Positions 25,924 through 36,856 of a stretch of DNA of 64,000 bases are shown here, one piece after another. Where the stretch lies: assembly GCA_021014325.1 (NCBI GenBank), contig CM037470.1:6303147-6367146 (forward strand). Reading direction: 5' to 3'. A model generated the notes under the pieces. That model ran no database searches. It was not told the origin of the DNA and worked only from the letters and a program-made list of their open reading frames with translations. This DNA comes from Plazaster borealis (lineage: Eukaryota > Echinodermata > Asteroidea > Forcipulatida > Labidiasteridae). Numbering within the stretch: the first letter of the stretch is position 1; each line of letters starts with the position of its first letter. Made by a program: the position numbers and the translations under genes.

Positions 25924-26298
25924 TTTAAAGGCACTGTACACGTTTGGTAATTACTCAAAATATATATTAGCATAACAACTGAATTGGTAACGAGTAACAG
26001 AGAGCTGTTGATAAAATAAACATTGTGAGAAACGACTCCTTCTGAAGTAACGTAGTTTTTGAGAAAGAGGTAATTTCTCACTAAAATAATAAAAACTTCT
26101 TGCAAGAAGTTTTTCTTCCTATCTGAAAGCACACAAATTTGTACAACAAGGGTGTTTTTTCTTTCATCATTTTCTTGCAACTTCGATAACCAATTGAGCC
26201 CAAATTTTCACAGGCTTGCTATTTTATGCATATGTTGGGATAGACCAAGTGAGAACACTGGTCTTTGACAATTACCAAACGTGTTTAGTGCCTTTAAA
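25924..26298 (+). mobile_element. TTAA-ended MITE, family A, copy 2 (best preserved)
   Basis: Ends TTTAAAGGCACTGTACACGT and AACGTGTTTAGTGCCTTTAA. The central palindrome is perfect over 24 bases: AAAAACTTCTTG followed by CAAGAAGTTTTT. It has the same interior order as copies at 23612, 47798, 48598, 53763 and 57934. Confidence 0.92.
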
Positions 26299-28154
26299 TT
26301 TCCAAGTCACTCGAATTTAATAATTTTACCTCAATTGTAGTTTCCTATGAAACATCTTAGTGTTAATGCTTGAATAATTAATACTAGCATTTTATGTTTA
26401 AGCTAACATCGGCAGTATTTGCGAATGCATAACTATTCATGTTTTAAATGCGTGGAGTCAAAACTTAAAAGCTCTCAAATATGACTATATTGCAGCTTTT
26501 TCTCTCCTCAACGAGTGGTTAAAACAAAATCAGCTTTAAACTAAACCATCAAATTGTTTTTTAAGCCACTAAACGATACCGTTTCTTAGACGCAACTCGA
26601 TCCCAGATAAATTTGGCATCGGCAAATTAATTGTATTTTGGTCAAATGCGACATGGAGAGCTAATCGTCGGACGCGTGTTGAAATGTATCCCATTTTAAA
26701 GTTTCCCCATATATATACTGTCTCGCCGCAAAGTCCTTAATTATGAAATAAATATAAAAAAAGTCGAAAAACCACTTACCGAAGTACGACATCCATGCAT
26801 TACGGAATGTGGAAATCAGAACCCTCCATGAAACATCATCCTTTTTTTTTTCTTTTTTTTTTGTACACAGTCAGTTTTTGGAACCCACCGCAAATCAGTT
26901 TTGGGCCGCGGGTGAAAAACCGCCCGGTTCGGACCATCCCCTGCGATACTTGATCGTGACTTTCAACGATTGACTTTTGTGCGCGATCGATGTAGTACAA
27001 GCCTGCCTGTTTCTAGTGTTACCATCGTTTAGCTCGCCTTGAATCAATACCACTGACTTAAGGGACAACCACATGCTGTCAATCCCTGCTTGATTATACT
27101 TGTATTGCATCTTTGTGTAGTCAGCTTTCTTTAATTTTTAACATTCTCATATCTTTTTGATTTCCTTTGTTGTCTATCTCTCCCTTCATTTTTTTGTTTT
27201 CTGTTTTTGAATGCTGTCCATACATACCATCGTGCAGCTCATTTAATCCCATTGTTTGTCAAAAAACGGTCGTTGTTTGCGTACTTCCCGTTAAGTGACG
27301 TCATTTATCGCAACATATTATGGGAAATATCAATTTTATTATTTTGATACACGATTATGCGAACTAATACTAAACAATACTAATAATCATTGTATCCATC
27401 CATTGTATAAAACAACCTACATTTTTTTAAGTTGACAATAACTAACATGCACTGCTATTGTTGGTTACTAAATTCAAATTCGAGCCACTCGTTTTGAATA
27501 CAAACCGTAACAATTTGAACGAATGTTTAACTTTCCTGCCATAATTGAAAACGAAATTCGGTATTTTTTCGCCTCATACAGAAAATCCTGCCAGCAGCTT
27601 AGGAGGACCTGTCTGGAACCGTAAGCAATTTTCCAAATATTTTTTCTGACTTTATAAAAAAAAAAGTTAAATAAAACAAAACAAAATCGATATTTCCCAT
27701 GATGCATTGCTGAAAAGTGACGTATGCATTTTTTTGCCTTTATTGATCCAAACAATTAAATATAATAATGTTATGTGTAAGTCATTGTGTTTAACAAACA
27801 CAGTGTCTTGGTTGATTGTCTTAATCTTTGAGTTGTGGTGAGCGGTCTTTTGAATTGAATCGTGCGTAATATAGTGCGAGATGATTTGAAACTTCCATAA
27901 AACAATTCCATACATTTTGCAATTTTTATATCCTAAAAATGATAGCAAATGCACTTTATTTATATTATTACAACTGCATTGTTGGAATGACAATGTCAAC
28001 CAATCCGAAGTGCACGAAGTTCTAGGCCTACAGTAAACCCCTGCAGCTACCGGTTAAATAATGTTCATTATAATTATATTATAAAGTTCCCTGGTGTTCG
28101 CTACTTGGTCCACATTTTGTTATAATCTGTTTTCTCATTGTAATTCTACAACAG

Positions 28155-28678
28155 GGAGCGGTCAGATCCAACTGTGGCAGTTCCTACTTGAGCTCCTGTC
28201 CGACAGCTCCAATGCCAACTGCATCACGTGGGAGGGCACTAACGGAGAGTTCAAAATGACAGACCCGGATGAAGTGGCAAGACGATGGGGTGAAAGGAAG
28301 AGCAAGCCCAATATGAACTACGATAAGCTCAGCCGCGCCCTCCGCTACTACTACGACAAGAACATTATGACCAAGGTCCACGGCAAGCGATACGCTTATA
28401 AGTTTGATTTCGCTGGCCTAGCCCAGGCCATGCAGCCCGTGCAGGCCGACCCCAGTGTTTACCGGTACCAGTCGGACCTCAGTTACCTGGCACAGGGATA
28501 CCACCACCCTAGCAAGATCAACTTCGTTGGGACTCCCATCCCGTCAACCAACGCGAGTTTGTTCAGCTCACACGGCTCCTATTGGTCGTCACCCAGTGCC
28601 GCAAATATCTACCCCAGCAGTCACGTGGCCCATCCACATAGTCACGTGTCACCGCACATAGGCACGTATTATGGGTAG
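28155..28678 (+). CDS. erg: ERG terminal coding exon: ETS domain and C-terminal tail
   Basis: The acceptor ends ACAACAG at 28154; the first codon is completed by the G of the previous exon, giving GSGQIQLWQ. The exon encodes a complete ETS winged-helix domain of about 85 residues ([11 protein letters not shown], then [60 protein letters not shown]). The recognition helix with RALRYYY is intact, including the two Arg residues that contact GGAA. The roughly 85-residue tail has the ERG-type end ([12 protein letters not shown], then SHIGTYYG) before TAG at 28676-28678. The product is a nuclear DNA-binding transcription factor; in echinoderm larvae Erg acts in mesoderm and skeletogenic networks, and in vertebrates in endothelium. 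GC content is well above the flanks, as expected for a conserved exon. FLI1 is the other vertebrate name; invertebrates usually have one member. Confidence 0.98.
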
Positions 28679-30276
28679 ACAGCGTGTTTTATTTGCCAGA
28701 CTGAAAGTGCCATGATTTAAAACTAACTTCACCCTGTATAATGAATTCCAGCATTGGAACTATTGGAACAGAGCTAAGGTGTGTGATCCTCGGTGTTTTT
28801 TGGGTTGGTAACGCAATCAGATCAACCCGATTTGTTTTATCAGGCAGTTCTACATCCTAGCGAGTTCCCATTTTTTATAAACAGGCTTATCACCTGCCCC
28901 CTCTAAATCGAGGCTTGAGGTTTCCATGACAACGAACATTTATTATAGTTTGAAACAATAACATAAACGAGAAAAGAAAACAAATTATGCCATTGCCTTC
29001 CTGCACACACTTAGCACACGAAATCGCAAGTGGAGTCACATTCACGCATGCGTCACGCGTAGATTTTTAACATCATACGTCCACCACGACTCGGTTTTTT
29101 TTGTGTTGCCTAACCTTTTATATGCTTTACCTTTTCATTATTAAGGTGTGTACTGTATATCCTTTGCTTAGATTGATGGTCGCACTCATTAGTGTCGTCA
29201 TTGCACAGATAAAAGTATACGGCTGAAAAACACTACAGCCGATCGGGACCAAATGAAGGCTAATAAAACTGGCGCCAAACCACACGGCGTAAATGTAATT
29301 GTGTGCGAAGGAAAGCAGACGCAGGGAAAATAGAAGCCTGTTTTTTTTTATAATGTGGATGCTGTTCTTTCGCGAAGTAATGAATTTTATTTTTATGTGG
29401 AATTTCCTTTCGATCGATGGGAACTGGTCTCAGTCATGCGATGAGCAAGGACAGCCATTGTGCAAACTCATTTTTCATGGGGAATAACCCCTTTTTTTTC
29501 ACTCACACGCAAACAAACAATGTTGTACCATTCTCTCATTTGAACGTGACATGTCATGGTGGTGTGCTCTTTGGAGCTTGGGGGCAACTTTAGCACGTAG
29601 CTTCTCCTCTCCATCGAATACACGGTTGTCTGTTGGGGCCCAACGTACCCCCTTTATGTGGGGCATGGGTACCGCGTAAAAAGTCGGTGTTCCACACTCT
29701 AGTAAATCCGATAACTCACGCATTCTTAGTTTTAAAAAATTATTGTGGGGATTCAAATCAGATTCTCTTTCGTTTGATTATTGTTGTATAAAGTGTAGTG
29801 ATTATCTCAAAAGGTAACACTGAAAATGGTGTTTTGGGTAGCAACTGATCAGTTTTAACTTGCGACATTCCATCATGTTAGTTGACCATTCCAATATTTT
29901 AAGGATTTTCCTTTTAAAAGAATTAACCATTTTAATAAATAATTGTTCCCAAAATCATTCCGAAAGATATTTTATTTAATTAATCAATCACCCTGTTACA
30001 ATACGTTTTTAACTATACGTAGTTCTATTTTATAGTAATTTCTTTATTAGTTTCGTTTCAGCTGGATTTTATTGTTGTTTTATTTTATGATTATTTTGAC
30101 AAACCGTTGTAAGGTTACGATATGAAGCGGTGCCTATCCATATTGTGCAATGCCATATTTTACCAATAAATATTGTAAATAGAATATTTAGAGTATCACG
30201 TTCACTGCATGTGACCATGACGTATAGACGCGTGACGTAACCTGTTTCCGGGACGCCCTCTGTCTAAAACAATAAA
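28679..30276 (+). other. erg: Probable ERG 3' untranslated region
   Basis: Noncoding sequence after the ERG stop, without recognised repeats. AATAAA hexamers occur at 29262, 29934, 30165 and 30271. The last is followed within 40 bases by T- and GT-rich sequence, so it is taken as the provisional end. A later site near 32904 cannot be excluded. Confidence 0.4.
30271..30276 (+). promoter_or_regulatory. Candidate poly(A) signal for ERG
   Basis: AATAAA followed by GTGACAGG and then TTGTTCTTCTGTTTT, a plausible downstream element. It is one of several AATAAA sites after the stop. Confidence 0.3.
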
Positions 30277-30592
30277 TGTGACAGGCAACTCGTAGACTTG
30301 TTCTTCTGTTTTAATGGGCCTTCTTTCAACTTTGGGCCAGGCTTACAACATTTTGGCTATATTATTGGAAACGTTATGAATTGAACAGTCACTCTTAACA
30401 TCAGTGACTCAAACACAGCATTGAATGTCGTAGAGATAAAGTACACACAATCGCAATAATTTGATGCCGGTATTATTCATTTTTCAACATTGAATGCATT
30501 TAAAACATCTGGCCAAAATTTGAAGATTGAAATCCAAATTGGGTTTTCTTTCGAAGCTTTTCTAATTCAAAGTTTGCAAATTTATGGTAGGA

Positions 30593-30862
30593 TTTAAAGG
30601 GAATGTACTTTATTTTTGACAGCCCGATTACAGAATTTCCATACAGGAAAGATCATCAAGTGTACAACACTTCCATCGTTAGTCCATCCTAAGAATTAAA
30701 AAAGGTTGAACCTACGGACCACGGTTTTCGTAAAAAAAAAAAAATTGAATCACGTTGGAGAGTGTTCTACACACGTGTGCAAAATATTTTTGACAATGTT
30801 TCTCAAAAAGAGAACGAGGAATTCAAAAAAAGAAAGGAAAAGAAAAAGTACATTCCCTTTAA
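30593..30862 (+). mobile_element. TTAA-ended MITE, family D, intact copy
   Basis: Left end TTTAAAGGGAATGTACTT and right end AAGTACATTCCCTTTAA are near-perfect inverted repeats with TTAA at both outer edges. The interior (270 bp in all) is not shared with the other families in this window. The outer AAAGG pattern is like families A, B and C, suggesting one transposase type. Confidence 0.85.
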
Positions 30863-33514
30863 GATTGTAAGGCTGGTGCCATACGTGACTGGTTACGTCA
30901 TGGCGACTCAGATGAAGTTATTACGTCACTAAATGGTCTAGCAATTCGGCTCTGATGCCTTTTCTCTCTATTTCGTTTGCTCTTGTGAGTTTTCTATCGT
31001 TATGTTTTAGTTAAACTGTTAAAGTATATTTTTTCGTTATTTATTATTTTACTCGGACGTGGCTGTGCCAACCTTTCTCTTCTTTACCTGCAAATACATT
31101 CCTTCTGGTTTCTTTATTTCTCCATTTTGATTAACTTATTAAGAACTGTTGAAATTACCTCTGCGTTGCTATACACCAATCCGTCACCGATCTTGAACTC
31201 TTGGTGGCAGCAGACAAACTGCGGTGGTACTGCGGCGGTACTGCGGTGGTACGACCTTGCCATTTATGTAACTATTATTTAAAAACAACCATTATTTACA
31301 TATAACCATTTATAAATTAACTAGTGTAGCCCAGCCCTTAAGCTCATCGATAGGCAGCACAGTACCACCCAGGTACCACCGCAGTAATGGAGGCGTTTCT
31401 GCTGCCACCAAGAGTTCAAGATCGGCGAAGGATTGGTGTATAGGGAAGTAATGCCCCTGTTTTCTTTGCCAATTATTGTCTTGTTGATATAATACGGGTA
31501 TGCTTGAAGACATAAAGTGAAACCTATTGCTCTGTTGGAAGCTCTTGCTCATCCTGCGCAAAACCAAGAAATACCAAACACTGCTGCGTCTTAGTTTACT
31601 TTGAATGGATAACGCCGATTTATTATTAGCTACCATGTTGCAAGCCCTCCCGTCACCCACAAGAAACTTGGTATATAATTTGTATATTTGGTAGAGAGCG
31701 TTGATTTTATTTAATTTTACCTCATACAATAATTGAATAAATAACAAAATGGGATATGAAGTGAAACAATATTTCAGCGAAGTGACACAAAATGAAAAAC
31801 CTGATAGGGGCCTATTAGTTGAAATACAAGAAATTGATTTATTTTGGATGCTATTTTAAACGTGCTACCATTTATCAGACGAAATTAACCCGTGCGTGCA
31901 TAATGTAGAATGATTTAGAGAAAATGTTAATTATGTAAATTGATTAAGTTGACCTTGATAGGTCAGAGTTCGTATACAAAAAAATAATAGTTAATGACAT
32001 ACAACAAACAAAAGTTAATAATATATTAGCCTATAGCAAACTTTTTACTCTGCAATACCAAGATATACTAACCCAGAGACGGGATTCTGAGAATTTCTGT
32101 CTACTTTTGTATCTTTGTAAATATTGTTTGAAAACAGTTCCTTTTTTACTAGTATTTTGAAAGAATGGCCTGACTTCACTTTTGTGTGCAGTCGTAGGCT
32201 TTTTCTCAAGACGCTAGAGTTTAAATTGAAAAAAAGAGACACTTGATAATTTATTGTGAAATAGTTTCAAGTGAGCCGGTTGTGAATCGAAGTCAGAGAG
32301 TAGAGTGGCCGGAAATATACTTGCAAAAAAAAGAAAAAAAACACAAAAACCACTGGACAGGAAAGCTTATCATTGAAGTTTTCAGTATACCCGTGCACAT
32401 CAGACGTGAAAAAACGTACGTTTTTAAGGCGCATGTATGTTCGTTGAACCTCCCAAAATGTGTGCCAAAAACTTAACTTAATCACATACACGTCAGATGT
32501 ATAATGTCATGTGCAACACATTACCAATTTCCAGCACAAAATTACTCTGACGTCACATCCCTCTATCGACAAATCCCCCCTCACTCTTGCCACTCGGAAA
32601 ACCGACTGTGACACTCCGAATCATGTACCTCTAAGTGAAGTTCTCTGAAATCAAGTGTTTAATAAAAAAAATAAAAATTGAGTGAGAGAGAGTTTAGAAA
32701 AAATTTATATATTATAATAATTATTGCGTTTTAACATCACGTTGATTTTCCTACATTCCAGAGTGTATAGAAACTCCTATGGATTATTATATTTACCTTA
32801 ATTTTGCTGTACATTTTTTGTGTTTTTGAGGAATAGGACCAAAATATTATCAATATTGATGTATTAAGGTTGGAGAACATTTGGGCTTGTATAAAGCTGA
32901 GGACGATTAATAAAGAGGTTTTCTTGAACGTTATTGTATACGCTTACTGTTCCTTTTGAAAATTATTTTGTGTCAAAATATGGTTTTGATTATTTATTTG
33001 TTTATAATTATTGTTATAATAGGGATTTATCAGGTGTTGTTGAGCAAGTGTCAAAACTCATTATCATCCCATTCTGACGGGCCTTAAGAATTCCTAAAAC
33101 TATCTCCTTAGTAGTACGCAGCACCGGTAGCCAAATGGTTGCTAATCATCATTAAACAATCTCCATCTTGCTTCCACATTTCACGCTTCCTCGAGCTAAT
33201 CCCTACTCCAGAATCCTGCATCATTCTCCTTTAAGCGTCCTTCCTTGGATTCCGGTATTCTCGACCAGAAGAAACGTCGACGAAACCTTTGGGGCTTTCT
33301 CAGAACCACACACACTCACTATATGATATAACACATGGTGTGACCAACAATTCTATTATACCTCCACCGTGCAAACCTTCACATCAATCTCTACCCTCGC
33401 AGGCTGCCCATTTACTCCAGGGTGAAGAGAAGCAATTGAAGTCATATGGCTTTGCTCACGAACACAAAGTCATGGCCGGGATCCGAAACCACATTTAGAG
33501 GTATTTGTTGAATT

Positions 33515-33545
<31 letters not shown>

Positions 33546-34120
33546 TGATGACAACCACAAGGGGTTTAATCTCTCCATTCAGTATCTACTCACACATTTT
33601 ATTCTTTTACATCCCTGTGGAGACAGTTAGTTCCTTTGTCTGTGTACTTTACATCCTCCCATAAACTTTGTACACAAAATGTATTGTAGATCACCCCAGT
33701 CTTTAGAATTCTCCTTTGCAGACCTTTTGTTTCTTGTTGTTGTTGTTGTTTTGTCCTCGTGTCTCCATAAGGTAGCGAGTAATAGAAGAGTCACCCATGT
33801 ACACCAATCTGTGTCAAAGGGATGCTAACGCTGTCATTCTGTTCAGTACAGGCAATGAAGCTACAGCACAGTGACCCGTGATATCTTTCTAATTGAATAT
33901 GCAAACGTTATACACAAGCCAACAATAGATATCAAGTGAAGAGTAAACAAACAAACAAACAAACAAACAAAACAACCAGCAAAAGGCCGTCATCAATTCA
34001 TTTACGTGATTGTACTGGTTGATTTTCAACTTTGTACGTTGGGAATACAAGTCTAAATGTAAGGGTGTTTGTCTGCGTGTTGAAAGCTTACGGATTTATT
34101 ATTATGATTATTATTATATT
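30863..34120. other. Intergenic stretch without supported gene
   Basis: No exon, RNA gene or transposon coding remnant is recognised apart from the hairpin element at 31169-31443. A GT run followed by about 17 G lies at 33516-33546, and an (AAAC)n microsatellite at 33944-33972. Confidence 0.6.
31169..31443. mobile_element. Fold-back element with 75-bp arms
   Basis: The left arm starting CTATACACCAATCCGTCACC and the reverse complement of the right arm, CTATACACCAATCCTTCGCC, match over about 75 bases, including GATCTTGAACTCTTGGTGGC. The left arm ends in three near-copies of the 11-mer GCGGTGGTACT; the right arm holds the complementary TACCACCGCAG. An AT-rich loop of about 110 bp lies between. 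No protein is encoded, and no flanking target duplication is obvious. Confidence 0.85.
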
Positions 34121-34300
34121 TCACTGTACCTCGCAAGCCTGAGGAAACGTGTGCTTGCTATGTAAACCAGGGTTAACCTCTACTCTTCCACGATACATAT
34201 ATTGCTCAAGGACACTGCTGGGACTCGAACCCCACACTCTGCTTATCAGAAACACCATAGCTTGAGTCCGGTGCTCTTAACCTTTCGGTCATGACAAGCC
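34121..34300 (-). mobile_element. tRNA-Leu-derived SINE, copy 2 (internally deleted)
   Basis: On the - strand the tRNA-like head is present: TGACCGAAAGG, then ACTCAAGCTATGGTGTTTC and GGGGTTCGAGTCCCAGC. The body is shortened, and the tail CTTGCGAGGTACAGTG matches copy 1. It abuts the satellite array that begins 30 bp further on. Confidence 0.8.
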
Positions 34301-34330
34301 ATGTTCATACAAATACCATTCATACCAATC

Positions 34331-36856
34331 AGACACTCCGCTATAAGGCAGTGTTCACATTTACTCTGCTATAAGGCAGTGTTCACAAACACTATACTAT
34401 AAGGCAGTATTCACAAACACTCTGCTATAAGGCAGTGTTCACAAAACACTCTGCTATAAGGCAGTGTTTCACAAACACTCTGCTATAAGGCAGCATTCAC
34501 AATCACTCTGCAAAAAGGCAGTGTTCACAAAACAATCTGTTATAAGGCAGTGTTCACCTACACTTTGCTATAAGGCAGTGTTCACAAAACACTCTGCTAT
34601 GAGGCAGTGTTCACAAACACTCTGCAATAAGGCAGCGTTCACAAACACTCTGCAATAAGGCAGTGTTCACAAACACTCTGCAATAAGTCAGTGTTCACAA
34701 ACACTCTGCAATAAAAAGGCAGTGTTCACAAAACAATGTGTTATAAGGCAGTGTTCACTTACACTCTGCTATAAGGCAGTGTCACAAACACTCTGCAACA
34801 AGGCAGCGTTCACAAAACACTCTGCTATAAGGCAGTGTTCACAAACACTCTGCAATAAGGCAGTGTTCACAAAACACTCTGCTATAAGGCAGTGTTCACA
34901 AACACTCTGCAATAAAGCAGTGTTCAAAAACACTCTGCAATAAGGCAGTGTTCACAAAACACTCTGCTATAAGGCAGTGTTCACAAACACTCTGCAATAA
35001 GGCAGTGTTCAAAAACACTCTGCCATAAGGCAGTTTTCACAAAACACTCTTCTATAAGGCAGTTTACATTCACTCTGCAATAAGGCAGTGTTCACAAACA
35101 CTCTGCAGTAAGGCAGTGTTCACAAACACTCTGCAATAAGTCAGTGTCACAAACACTCTGCTATAAGGCAGTGTTTACAACACTCTGCTATAAGGCAGTG
35201 TTCAAAAACAATCTGCCATAAGGCAGTGTTCAAAAACACTCTGCTATAAGGCAGTGTTTACAAAACACTCTGCAATAAGGCAGCGTTCACAAACACTCTG
35301 CAAAAAGGCGGTGTTCATTTTCAACTCTGCAGTAAGGTAGTGTTCACAAACACTATGCTTCTGCTATAAGGCAGTGTTCACATTCACTCTGCAACAATGC
35401 AGTATTCACAAACACTCTGCTATAAGGCAGTGTTCACAAAACACTCTGCTTTAAGGCAGTGTTCACAAAACACTCTTCTATAAGGCATTTAACATTCACT
35501 CTGAAATAAGGCAGCGTTCAAAAACATTCTGCCATAAGGCAGCGTTCACAAAACACTCTGCTATAATGCAGTGTTTACAAACACTTTGCTATAAGGCAGT
35601 GTTTCACAAACACTCTGCTATAAGGCAGCATTCACAATCACTCTGCAATAAGGCAGTGTTCACATAACAATCTGTTATAAGGCAGTGTTCACAAACACTC
35701 TGCTATAAGGATGTGTTCACAACACTCTGCTATAAGGCAGTGTTCACAACACTCTGTTATAAGGCAGTGTCACAAACACTCTGCAATAAGGCAGTGTTCA
35801 CAAACACTCTGCAATAAGGCAGTATTCAAAAACACTCTGCTATAAGGCAGTGTCACAAACACTCTGCAACAAGGCAGTGTTCACAAAACACTCTGCTATA
35901 AGGAAGTGTTCACAAAACACTCTGCTATAAGGCAGTATTCACAAACACTCTGCAATAAGGCAGCGTTCACAAACACTCTGCAATAAGGCAGTATTCACAA
36001 ACACTCTGCTATAAGGCAGTGTTCACAAACACTCTGCAATAAGGCAGTGTTCACAAACACTCTGCAATAAGGCAGTATTCACAAACACTCTGCTATAAGG
36101 CAGTGTTCACAACACTCTGTTATAAGGCAGTGTTCACAAACACTCTGCAACAAGGCAGCGTTCACAAACACTCTGCAATAAGGCAGTGTTCACAAACACT
36201 CTGCAATAAGGCAGTGTTCACAAACACTCTGCTATAAGGCAGTATTCACAAACACTCTGCTATAAGGCAGTGTTCACAAACACTCTGCTATAAGGAAGTA
36301 TTCACAAACACTCTGCCATAAGGCAGTTTTCACAAAACACTCTTCTATAAGGCAGTTTACATTCACTCTGCAATAAGGCAGTGTTCACAAACACTCTGCA
36401 ATAAGGCAGCGTTCACAAACACTCTGCAAGTGTGTAAGGCAGTGTTCACAAACACTCTGCAATAAGTCAGCGTTCACAAACACTCTGCAACAAGTCAGTG
36501 TTCACAAACACTCTGCTATAAGGCAGTATTCACAAACACTCTGCTATAAGGCAGTGTTTCACAAACACTCTGCTATAAGGCAGCATTCACAATCAATCTG
36601 CAATAAGGCAGTATTCACAAAACAATATGTTATAAGGCAGTGTTCACTTACTCTCTGCTATAAGGCAGTGTCACAAACACTCTGCAACAAGGCAGTGTTC
36701 ACAAACACTCTGCAATAAGGCAGTGTTCACAAACACTCTGCTATAAGGCAGTGTTCACAAACACTCTGCTATAAGGCAGTGTTCACAAACACTCTGCTAT
36801 AAGGCAGTGTTCACAAACACTCTGCTATAAAGGCAGTGTTTACAAACACTCTTCTA
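34331..36856 (+). repeat. 28-bp satellite array, about 90 copies, with higher-order repeats
   Basis: The consensus unit is CTGCTATAAGGCAGTGTT plus CACAAACACT. A second class has CTGCAATAAGG. Each unit contains the inverted repeat AGTGTT-CACA-AACACT, a 6-bp stem with a 4-base loop. Rare variant units recur in the same order about 1 kb apart: GTGTTTCACAAAC followed by CAGCATTCACAATCA near 34465, 35600 and 36555, and TTCTATAAGGCAGTTTACAT near 35050 and 36345. So the array grew partly by duplicating 1-kb blocks. Short open frames across it change unit phase because 28 is not a multiple of three and are not genes. Confidence 0.97.

Larger units (their letters stand above)
17711..28154 (+). other. 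ERG intron, 10.4 kb
   Basis: Runs from GTAATT to a pyrimidine-rich acceptor ending ACAACAG. No exon is recognised inside. Named contents are listed separately: a small MITE (19087-19263), a CpG-rich block (19800-20110), a 64-bp minisatellite (20640-21150), two family A MITEs (23612-23990, 25924-26298) and an E2F-like site. The longest open frame here, on the - strand at 22039-22458, has a composition typical of AT-rich noncoding DNA and no domain. Confidence 0.8.
1..30276 (+). other. erg: ERG/FLI1-type Ets gene, 3' part of the locus
   Basis: Gene span inferred from three well-supported exons on the + strand (13906-13971, 17663-17710, 28155-28678) plus a possible exon ending at 218. All junctions split codons after the first base, so the exons join in one frame without a stop. 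The joined text runs from a low-complexity linker through the short conserved exon into the ETS domain, in the order seen in vertebrate ERG and FLI1. The Pointed (SAM) domain and N terminus are not seen and should lie upstream. Introns of 3.7 and 10.4 kb, and about 13.7 kb if the first exon is real, fit a developmental regulator. The 3' limit is only a candidate poly(A) signal. Confidence 0.85.

Noticed and set aside
31310..31747. 145-codon open frame on the - strand
   Set aside because: Its C-terminal third is the arm of the fold-back element and the rest is AT-rich without a recognisable domain.
34464..34943. Open frames across the satellite giving repeated CNKAVFTKHSAIRQCSQTL-type peptides
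   Set aside because: They come from the 28-bp unit read in rotating frame; indels between units break them and no start context or flanking exon supports translation.
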